DNA of 64,000 nucleotides from an uncultured Lachnospiraceae bacterium (lineage in GTDB: Bacteria; Bacillota; Clostridia; Lachnospirales; Lachnospiraceae). Positions 57,627 to 64,000 of the stretch are shown here, piece after piece. The DNA lies in assembly GCA_910579395.1 (NCBI GenBank), contig CAJTUC010000003.1:1-64000 (forward strand). Reading direction: 5' to 3'. The number at the start of each line of letters is the position of its first letter. Positions within the stretch are counted from its first letter, which is position 1. The position numbers and the translations under genes were made by a program. The notes under the pieces were generated by a model. That model was given only the letters and a program-made list of their open reading frames with translations. It ran no database searches and was not told the DNA's origin.

Positions 57627-58630
57627 ATGAATTCCTCCCATAAATATGTCAGATAAGAACGGATGCCGCTTAGCGTGACAGGTAATACTTCTATTTCGTG
57701 CATATATACATAAAAAAAACGGTCAAACGCGAAAAATGGGTCGCTGCCTTTGCGCCGGCACATATCAAACACGCATAAAGCTAATCCATAAGCCTTTGCT
57801 TTTGCCTTCCTGTTTTTGTAGTAGGAAGCAGAAAGATATTCGGGTTTTTTTATGAAATTGAGTTGGTCAATATAGAAGGCGGTAATATCATCTATGATAT
57901 TTAAAAAACTTTTCCAGCTATAATAGTTTTTATGGAGATTCAATATTGTGATTTCCAAAAGCTCATGTTCCCCATAGTTGTCCTGTGCATCAAGCGGTAA
58001 CAGCCTGTTGTAAATTCCCCAGAAAAGAAGCATATACAGAATTTCATATTCTTTCAGGAAACTTTTTTGTGACGGCGCGTTGTTAATAAGACTGCGGATT
58101 TCTTTGCTGATATGATTTAAAGCCTCGATTCCATGTTCTTTATACAAAATATTCCTGATATTCTGCTCTTGCCCGACGCTCCATTTTTCATGAAACAGGG
58201 CAGTCTCCATATGAAGATATCTGGGGGTATGATAATCAATGATTCGGAAAAAGAAGTTTGCTCTAAGAATCATGCTCGCCAGCTTTGGAAGCCCCTGACT
58301 TAATTCGTGAAAAAAACATTTTTTGAGATTCGGCGGCATTTCATCCACATGAACATAAAAGGTTCCCTGAAGGTATACCAACAGGGCGAGCAGCCATTCC
58401 TTGGACTCCAGAATCAGGAAATCGCCGTTCTGCAATTCGGAAACATAGATTACCGGCATGGGAATGCCGATTTGAATTGCGTCTATCAAATGGGCTACCG
58501 TATCCTGGTATTTACTGGCTTTTTTGGGATGTGGGAAATGGAGTCTTCCCTCTTGATACATCCAATTTAAGTTTTCAAGTGAAAAATTTTTTTCATATAT
58601 TTCTACGGCAATTTGTTCACGATAAGACAT
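57623..58630 (-). CDS. degenerate DUF262 (GmrSD N-terminal)-like protein
   Basis: A 335-residue protein. Its first 95 residues follow the DUF262/ParB-like layout: FSLENLNWMYQEGRLHFP, HLIDAIQIGIPMPVIYVSEL and FLILESKEWLLALLVYLQG. They line up with the family blocks for the box around the first helix, the I-PPI strand and the DGQQRL motif. The last motif is lost (LESKEWL), so nuclease or NTPase activity is doubtful. GGGGAAA fixes ATG 58630. It is the first gene of a coupled three-gene module, with TATAAT on the minus strand at 58669-58674. Confidence 0.65.
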   Translation of the reverse strand: MSYREQIAVEIYEKNFSLENLNWMYQEGRLHFPHPKKASKYQDTVAHLIDAIQIGIPMPVIYVSELQNGDFLILESKEWLLALLVYLQGTFYVHVDEMPPNLKKCFFHELSQGLPKLASMILRANFFFRIIDYHTPRYLHMETALFHEKWSVGQEQNIRNILYKEHGIEALNHISKEIRSLINNAPSQKSFLKEYEILYMLLFWGIYNRLLPLDAQDNYGEHELLEITILNLHKNYYSWKSFLNIIDDITAFYIDQLNFIKKPEYLSASYYKNRKAKAKAYGLALCVFDMCRRKGSDPFFAFDRFFYVYMHEIEVLPVTLSGIRSYLTYLWEEFI

Positions 58631-58725
58631 AATTTCCCCATATTCTTGCATTAGCGGTTTTTGTAAATATTATAATAACATTATCTCCAATAAATGTCGA
58701 GAAGAACTCTGTTATAAACGTATCA

Positions 58726-58755
58726 TTGCAAAATACCGGATGCCTGTGTTACAAT
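58726..58755 (+). promoter_or_regulatory. sigma-A-type promoter for wecE operon
   Basis: TTGCAA and TACAAT are separated by 18 bases, with TG one base before the -10 box. It is 50 bases before wecE and divergent from the ATPase module. Confidence 0.65.
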
Positions 58756-58804
58756 AGATTGAAAAATCGGAAGTTTTATATTCTTTTGTGAGAAAGGCAT
58801 AAAA

Positions 58805-59941
58805 ATGGGCATAAAGATTAATTTTAATGTTCCCCCCTATACGGGGAAGGAAGTTGACTATATGAAGGAAGCTATCGAGAATCAGAAGATTTGCGGTGAC
58901 GGCCCTTTTACGAAGAAGTGCGGTGAGTGGATTGAGGAACAGACCGGAACGGCGAGATGTCTGCTCACACCGTCCTGCACGCAGGCAACGGAACTGGCGG
59001 CGCTTCTTCTGGATATCAAAGAGGGGGATGAGGTAATCCTGCCCTCTTATACCTTTGTCTCTACGGCGGATGCCTTTGTGCTGCGCGGGGCCAGAGCGGT
59101 CTTTGTGGATATCAGGCCGGATACGATGAATATTGATGAAACGTTGATCGAAGATGCGATTACGGAGAAGACCAGGGCAATCGCGCCGGTTCATTATGCG
59201 GGCGTGGGCTGTGAGATGGATGCAATCATGGAGATCGCGAAAAAGCATCACCTGGCAGTCGTGGAAGATGCGGCACAGGGTATCCTGGCATCCTATAAGG
59301 GAAAAGCGCTCGGTACTTTTGGCGAGTTCGGCTGTTTCAGTTTTCATGAGACGAAGAATCTCAGCATGGGAGAAGGCGGCGCGCTTCTGATCCGGGACGA
59401 AAAATATATTGAGGATGCGGAGATCATCCGGGAAAAAGGAACGGACCGGAGCAAGTATCACAGAGGGCAGGTCGATAAATACCGTTGGCAGAACTATGGT
59501 TCTTCCTATCTGCCAAGCGATATGAACGCGGCTTATTTGTATGCGCAGCTTGAACTTGCAGAAGAGATTACGCAGGCGAGAATGGACAGGTGGAATCAGT
59601 ACAAAGAGCTGCTTTCGCCGCTTGCGGAAGAAGGGAAGATTGAGCTGCCCTATATCCCGGAACACTGTACGCACAATGCGCATATGTTCTATATCAAAAC
59701 GAAGGATTTGGATGAAAGAAGCAGGCTGGATGCCTTTTTAAAGGAAAAGGGAATCCTTCCGGCCTCACACTATGTTCCGCTGCATTCAGCGCCGGCGGGT
59801 CTGAAATTCGGCAGATTCCATGGGGAAGACAAGTATACAACGAAAGAGAGCGAGAGACTTCTGCGTCTTCCGCTGTTCTATAAGCTGACGGCGGACGAGG
59901 CAGAATATGCAGCGGAACAGGTCAAGGCATTTTACTGTTAG
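58805..59941 (+). CDS. wecE: dTDP-4-amino-4,6-dideoxygalactose transaminase
   Basis: WecE (RffA) makes dTDP-Fuc4N from dTDP-4-keto-6-deoxyglucose with glutamate and PLP. The 378-residue protein follows the E. coli enzyme closely: FNVPPYTGKEVDYM, CGDGPFTKKC, LTPSCTQATELAALLL, EDAAQGILASYKGKALG and the PLP lysine in FSFHETKNL (Lys184). REKGTDRSKYHRGQVDKY and TTKESERLLRLPLFY also match. Its substrate needs RmlA and RmlB, not in this window. A GNAT gene three genes downstream may N-acetylate the product. Confidence 0.92.
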   Translation: MGIKINFNVPPYTGKEVDYMKEAIENQKICGDGPFTKKCGEWIEEQTGTARCLLTPSCTQATELAALLLDIKEGDEVILPSYTFVSTADAFVLRGARAVFVDIRPDTMNIDETLIEDAITEKTRAIAPVHYAGVGCEMDAIMEIAKKHHLAVVEDAAQGILASYKGKALGTFGEFGCFSFHETKNLSMGEGGALLIRDEKYIEDAEIIREKGTDRSKYHRGQVDKYRWQNYGSSYLPSDMNAAYLYAQLELAEEITQARMDRWNQYKELLSPLAEEGKIELPYIPEHCTHNAHMFYIKTKDLDERSRLDAFLKEKGILPASHYVPLHSAPAGLKFGRFHGEDKYTTKESERLLRLPLFYKLTADEAEYAAEQVKAFYC

Positions 59942-59959
59942 AAACGGCGGAATTGCGGC

Positions 59960-61759
59960 ATGGAAAGGGATTCGTTCGTGGAAAAACACAGATTTTGGAA
60001 GAAGTACGGAAACTATATTATCGCGGCGGTGACTATACTGGTCAATATAGCTGCGCTGAGCATTTTTTTCAGTTTTTACTACGACCTGAACGATGATTTT
60101 TTTATGCGTGATATTATGTCGGGAGCCTACACTGGAATGCCGGACGGTCATAATGTACAGACTTTATATGTTCTTGGAGCGTTTATCAGTCTGTTTTACA
60201 GGCTGTACCGTACGTTTCCGTGGTATGGTATTTTTCTATTGTTCTGTCAGATGGGCAGTCTGTATGCCGTGGGTGTGCGGCTGTTGCGGTTTTGCCATAG
60301 TCTGCTTGCAAAAGTGGGATGTATGACGCTTCTTACGTTGTTTATGTGGGGAATGATACTGCCCCATTTGACGGCGCTTCATTATACCTTTATCAGCGCG
60401 ATGCTGGCGGCTGCAGCGATATTTCTTTTTCTCACGACGCCGAGGGGATTTTCGGTGAAGCAGTTCCTTGTATGGAATATCCCTTCGATGCTGCTTGCTG
60501 TTTTGGCGTACCAGCTCCGGACGGAGATGCTTCTGCTTCTTTTTCCGTTTATCAGCCTTGCGGGGGTGTTTCGGTGGGTGGAAGAAGAGAAGTTTTTTCA
60601 GAAGGAAAATTATATAAAATATGGCGTCGTTCTGGCCTGTATCCTGGGCGGAATGCTCGTCAGCAGATTAATTGATCTTGCGGCATATGGAAGCGGGGAG
60701 TGGAAACAGTTTCTTACCTTTTTTGATAAAAGGACAGAAGTTTATGATTATCATCTGGATATCCTCACAAGCGGAGAGCATGGGGAATATTTGCGTTCCA
60801 TCGGCCTGAATGATGCACAGCAGGAACTGCTCTCTAATTATAATTTCGGCCTGGATGAAAGCATCAATGCAGAGTTGATGGGTGAGATTGCTGCGTATGC
60901 GTCCATGGATACGGAATACTTTGACGATATACCGGATACGGTCCGGTTTTATATCTACCGTACACTGCATTCGGAGGACGTTCCCTATAGCAGGCTTGTC
61001 ATCGCACTTTATTTCTGCATCGCGCTGGCCGGAATTTATGCCGTGTTCGCGGGTGTGGGCAGATGGACTTTTCTATGGGAATTGGCATTGACAGGATTGG
61101 TCAGAATGGCTTTATGGATGTTCATTCTGATCAGAGGAAGATACCCGGAGCGCATTACGCATTCGCTGTATGTGGCTGAGGCGGCGCTGCTTCTGGGGAT
61201 GCTTTGTATACAGCTTATGAAAGGAAACTGGCTGCAGTTTCGGGAAGCGGGTAAAGAAAAGGCGGAAGGAAGACGAAAAGGTGCACCGGCAGTTTTTGTG
61301 CTGCTGGGACTTCTGTGTATCTGCTATGTTCCGCACAGCGTCAAAAAAGTGATGGCGGATGAAGAGAGCAGGGAAATATCCCATGTGAACTGTCTGAAGA
61401 TTGCGCAGTATTGCAGAGAGCATCCGGATAATTTTTACTTTAAAGATGTTTATTCTACAGTGGGTTATTCCCAAAAGATTTTTCAGGATGTAGATAATTC
61501 TCTGGCGAATCATGACATTATGGGCGGCTGGTTGTGCAAGAGCCCTCTTTACGGTGAAAAGCTGGGGAAATTTGGAATTGCAACGATGGAAGAGGGATTG
61601 CTCTATCATGATTATGTTTATTTTGTAACATCGAAGGACAGCGATACCGATTGGCTCACGGCGTATTATGCCGGAAAGGGGCTTGCGGTCAGCATAGAAG
61701 AAATAGATTTAATAGAAGGGACTTATGCAGTCTATAAACTGAAGGAATTGGGAGAATGA
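59960..61759 (+). CDS. large membrane protein, GT-C-like, unassigned
   Basis: A 599-residue protein with about 10-12 helices and a short soluble C-terminal domain. After the first helix comes YYDLNDDFFMRDIMSG (about 40-55), an acidic D/DD pair in the first outer loop as in GT-C glycosyltransferases. It probably moves a polyprenyl-linked sugar at the outer membrane face, consistent with its place between wecE and a GtrB-like gene. The family is not recognised. Confidence 0.6.
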   Translation: MERDSFVEKHRFWKKYGNYIIAAVTILVNIAALSIFFSFYYDLNDDFFMRDIMSGAYTGMPDGHNVQTLYVLGAFISLFYRLYRTFPWYGIFLLFCQMGSLYAVGVRLLRFCHSLLAKVGCMTLLTLFMWGMILPHLTALHYTFISAMLAAAAIFLFLTTPRGFSVKQFLVWNIPSMLLAVLAYQLRTEMLLLLFPFISLAGVFRWVEEEKFFQKENYIKYGVVLACILGGMLVSRLIDLAAYGSGEWKQFLTFFDKRTEVYDYHLDILTSGEHGEYLRSIGLNDAQQELLSNYNFGLDESINAELMGEIAAYASMDTEYFDDIPDTVRFYIYRTLHSEDVPYSRLVIALYFCIALAGIYAVFAGVGRWTFLWELALTGLVRMALWMFILIRGRYPERITHSLYVAEAALLLGMLCIQLMKGNWLQFREAGKEKAEGRRKGAPAVFVLLGLLCICYVPHSVKKVMADEESREISHVNCLKIAQYCREHPDNFYFKDVYSTVGYSQKIFQDVDNSLANHDIMGGWLCKSPLYGEKLGKFGIATMEEGLLYHDYVYFVTSKDSDTDWLTAYYAGKGLAVSIEEIDLIEGTYAVYKLKELGE

Positions 61760-61762
61760 CAA

Positions 61763-62308
61763 ATGGAGAGCACAGTGCAGACATTGGCAGGGGTGGTTTA
61801 TCTGCGGCCGATTCAGGAGGCAGATACGGAGCAGGTTGTTGCCTGGCGGAATAAAGAGAGAGTCAGGCATAATTTCATATACCAGAAGCCGTTCACGAAA
61901 GAAGGGCATCTGAACTGGCTCCGTACGCAGGTGGAGCCGGGTCATGTGGTGCAGTTCATCATATGTGAGAAAGATTCGGAGCGGTCGGTCGGCAGCGTTT
62001 ATTTCCGTGACATCGACCGGAAGAAGGGATGTGCAGAATACGGCATCTTCATCGGGGAAGACGATGCGGTCGGTAAAGGATATGGGACGCAGGCAGCGAA
62101 ACTCGCGCTTACCTGGGCTTTTGAAGAATTGCGGCTTCGGACGGTATTTTTACGGGTTTTTGCGGATAATAAATGGGCGAGGAAAAGTTATGAGAACGCA
62201 GGTTTTCGATTGATGGAAAACCGGCAGGAAGAAGTTGTGATAGACGGTATGAAAAGAACGGTCGTCTTTTATGAAATAAGAAACAATTGTGGTTCGCGCC
62301 TGTGCTGA
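61763..62308 (+). CDS. GNAT acetyltransferase (WecD/PseH-like candidate)
   Basis: A 181-residue GNAT with VYLRPIQEADTEQVVAWRNKERVR, the WRN motif seen in RimJ/RimL-, PseH- and WecD-type sugar acetyltransferases. The acetyl-CoA site is GEDDAVGKGYGTQAAKLAL, and FADNKWARKSYENAGFR follows. Two roles are possible: N-acetylating dTDP-Fuc4N from WecE (same operon), or acting as PseH, which is otherwise missing. The operon favours the first. It starts three bases after the previous stop. Confidence 0.78.
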   Translation: MESTVQTLAGVVYLRPIQEADTEQVVAWRNKERVRHNFIYQKPFTKEGHLNWLRTQVEPGHVVQFIICEKDSERSVGSVYFRDIDRKKGCAEYGIFIGEDDAVGKGYGTQAAKLALTWAFEELRLRTVFLRVFADNKWARKSYENAGFRLMENRQEEVVIDGMKRTVVFYEIRNNCGSRLC

Positions 62309-62352
62309 TAATGCCGGGGGTGCAAGCTGCAGTCTGTGGAAAGGATATTGAT

Positions 62353-63288
62353 ATGAGTCAGTTAGTCAGTTTTGTCATTCCCTGCTATCGATCTTCCAAA
62401 ACGATCGGCGGGGTCGTAGAGGAAATCGATAAAGCGATGAAACGGTTGTCCAAATACCGTTATGAAATCATTTTGGTAAATGATTGTTCCCCGGATGAAA
62501 CATTTGAGGTGATCCGCGGTATCTGTGCGGAGAGAAAAGATATCTGCGGCATAAATCTGGCCAGAAATTTCGGGCAGCACGCGGCTTTGATGGCGGGGTT
62601 TCATTATGTGCGCGGTGATATTTTAGTCTGCCTGGATGACGATGGGCAGACGCCGGCGGATGAGGTCGGAAAACTGCTTGCGAAGCTGGAAGAGGGCTAT
62701 GACGCGGTCTATGCCAGATATGAGCATAAACAGCATTCGACTTTTCGGAACCTTGGAAGCAAGGTGAATGAATGGATGGCAAGAGTCATGATCGGCAAGC
62801 CGAAGGAACTGTATCTGTCCAGCTATTTTGCAGTAAAGCGCTTTGTTGTGGATGAAATGCTGCGGTACAGTAATCCCTATCCCTATGTCATCGGTCTGGT
62901 GCTTCGCACAACGAATAGGATCACGAATGTGGATGTCAATCACCGGGAACGGGAAATCGGTACTTCCGGTTATACGGTCGGGAAATTGTTCACGTTGTGG
63001 TTCAACGGTTTCACGGCTTTCAGCATTAAGCCGCTCCGGGTTGCAACGGTCCTCGGCGCTTTTTCGGCGGCGATGGGTTTTCTATACGGAATTTATACAA
63101 GTATTAAGAAACTGGTCAATCCGAATGTCGTCATCGGTTTCAGTTCGCTCATGTCCGCAGTTGTTATCTTCGGCGGCATTGTAATGCTGATGCTCGGCAT
63201 CATCGGGGAATATATTGGAAGAATTTATATTTCCATGAATAATTCTCCTCAGTATGTAGTCAGAGAGTGTATCAATGAACGGGAATGA
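62353..63288 (+). CDS. GT2 glycosyltransferase with two membrane helices (GtrB-like)
   Basis: A 311-residue polyprenyl-phosphate glycosyltransferase: VSFVIPCYRSSKTIGGVVEEI, LVNDCSPDETFE, ARNFGQHAALMAGF and CLDDDGQTP, then two C-terminal helices (about 225-255, 265-290) ending in GEYIGRIYISMNNSPQYVVRE. It loads a sugar on undecaprenyl phosphate for a GT-C enzyme. ATG 62353 is preferred over upstream in-frame codons that lie within the GNAT coding end. It overlaps the next gene by 14 bases. Confidence 0.87.
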   Translation: MSQLVSFVIPCYRSSKTIGGVVEEIDKAMKRLSKYRYEIILVNDCSPDETFEVIRGICAERKDICGINLARNFGQHAALMAGFHYVRGDILVCLDDDGQTPADEVGKLLAKLEEGYDAVYARYEHKQHSTFRNLGSKVNEWMARVMIGKPKELYLSSYFAVKRFVVDEMLRYSNPYPYVIGLVLRTTNRITNVDVNHREREIGTSGYTVGKLFTLWFNGFTAFSIKPLRVATVLGAFSAAMGFLYGIYTSIKKLVNPNVVIGFSSLMSAVVIFGGIVMLMLGIIGEYIGRIYISMNNSPQYVVRECINERE

Positions 63289-64000
63289 ATTTGGAATCAA
63301 ACTGAAACTGAATCTTATTGCCTTTATCATCGCTACGGCAGGAACGCTTTGCTTTCCGCAGATTTTGAATCTGAAAGGAAATCCGCTTGTTTTTACGAAC
63401 AGCATTTTTTCTGTATTCGTGTGGATTCTGTGTATCTATGCGATGAATCTCTCGCTGCATACCATTGACCTTCACGATATGCGGGGATGGAAACTGGCAG
63501 GCGTTTTATCTTTTACATTCACTGCGGCGATGCTCTTTGGGAGCAGGCTGGAGGCGGTCGGCAATGTGGATTTCAAAGACTGGAAGCTGTGGATTTCGCT
63601 GCCCGTGCTTACCTGTCTTTTTACGATTTTTGTCCGTAAATCATGGAATTTCCTCGGAAACATGGAAGAGCGGAAGGAAAAACTTGCTCAGTATATCAAA
63701 GTGCCGAAAACACTGGAAAGGCCGGTCAAAAATGCGGATATTCTGACCTTTTTTTTCCTGCTGCTCTGTTGGCTTCCGGTACTGCTCGCCGTTTATCCGG
63801 GGTTTTTTGTCTATGATGCGCAGGATGAATATCTGCAGGTGGCGTCAAGGAATTTTACGACACATCATCCGCTCGTTCATGTTTTAATGCTCGGTGGTAT
63901 CATCTGTGCCGTTCATAAGGTGACGGATTCCTATAATCTGGGGATTGCCTGCTATATGCTCGTGCAGATGTGTATTGTGGCGGGCGGTTTTACCTGTCTG
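63275..64000 (+). CDS. DUF6020-like multi-spanning membrane protein (partial)
   Basis: A reading frame of 242 codons open to the window edge, beginning at ATG 63275 inside the end of the GtrB-like gene. It has several helices. YPGFFVYDAQDEYLQVASRN, with an acidic pair, and THHPLVHVLMLGGI match the outer-loop signature of DUF6020-type proteins, which are GT-C-like. Its coupling to GtrB suggests that it uses the polyprenyl-linked sugar made there. The C-terminus lies outside the window. Confidence 0.7.
   Translation, partial: MNGNEFGIKLKLNLIAFIIATAGTLCFPQILNLKGNPLVFTNSIFSVFVWILCIYAMNLSLHTIDLHDMRGWKLAGVLSFTFTAAMLFGSRLEAVGNVDFKDWKLWISLPVLTCLFTIFVRKSWNFLGNMEERKEKLAQYIKVPKTLERPVKNADILTFFFLLLCWLPVLLAVYPGFFVYDAQDEYLQVASRNFTTHHPLVHVLMLGGIICAVHKVTDSYNLGIACYMLVQMCIVAGGFTCL

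Noticed and set aside
58712..59683. 323-codon minus-strand frame over wecE
   Set aside because: It is the antisense shadow of a clear WecE homologue, with no ribosome site or domain.

Overview
The window looks like a chromosomal stretch of a Lachnospiraceae-type Clostridia (low-GC, spore-former lineage). This is inferred from the 23S rRNA tail, the Gram-positive Shine-Dalgarno sites, a YerB-like lipoprotein, a Spo0A-type DNA-binding domain, CD3324-type and agr genes, and the sugar-pathway variants. Genus and species cannot be read from the sequence alone.

Layout. 1-1876: end of an rRNA operon (23S 3' end, no 5S in the following spacer), tRNA-Asn, an alpha/beta hydrolase, then tRNA-Glu and tRNA-Cys. 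2011-7467: secreted or membrane housekeeping genes (C39-like peptidase, hydrolase, DUF3048 lipoprotein), rmlD, a YuiD-type PAP2 protein and an AraC regulator. 7597-25722: first half of a very large surface-polysaccharide locus. It holds a GDP-L-fucose pathway (gmd, fcl, manC), an initiating sugar-phosphate transferase, a Wzz-like protein with a degenerate kinase-like tail, an EpsG-type polymerase, about seven glycosyltransferases and large GT-C-like membrane proteins. A stand-alone Spo0A C-terminal domain gene sits among them. 25843-29176: a complete agr-type quorum-sensing cassette (XRE regulator, AgrA-like, AgrC-like, AgrD, AgrB). 29254-30710: small accessory genes. 31056-40020: a pseudaminic acid (Pse) pathway (pseB, pseC, pseG, pseF, pseI) with more transfer and membrane genes. 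40069-48975: an accessory patch with decayed genes (Schlafen/AlbA-type, WYL regulator, a monooxygenase-like fragment), an ATP-grasp/PLP-decarboxylase pair, GyrI-like protein, methyltransferase, Cu/Zn-SOD-like protein, CPBP protease and TetR regulator. 49068-55727: GT52-type transferase, PglK-like ABC flippase, GtrA, acyltransferase and a membrane protein. 55764-58630: a compact opposite-strand three-gene module (degenerate DUF262-like, AAA ATPase, unknown protein) resembling a defence island. 58805-64000: wecE, GT-C-like proteins, GNAT, GtrB-like transferase and a truncated DUF6020-like protein.

Together the genes point to a surface glycan containing L-fucose, rhamnose, Pse and possibly 4-amino-4,6-dideoxygalactose. 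It would be built on undecaprenyl phosphate, flipped by an ABC transporter, polymerised, and further decorated outside the membrane from polyprenyl-phosphate sugars. RmlA, RmlB, RmlC and a clear PseH are not seen here.

The least expected content is non-coding. Three 190-235 nt elements (12563-12753, 33351-33584, 52575-52778) have very long self-complementary arms. The arms differ completely between copies, while the roughly 100-nt core is conserved; one core is reversed relative to the other two. A second structured-leader family (19560-19642 and 50181-50263) shows compensatory stem changes. A 65-nt leader is about 92% identical in front of two unrelated genes 40 kb apart on opposite strands. 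These, the agr cassette with a two-turn direct-repeat operator candidate, and the three-gene ATPase module are the main items to follow.
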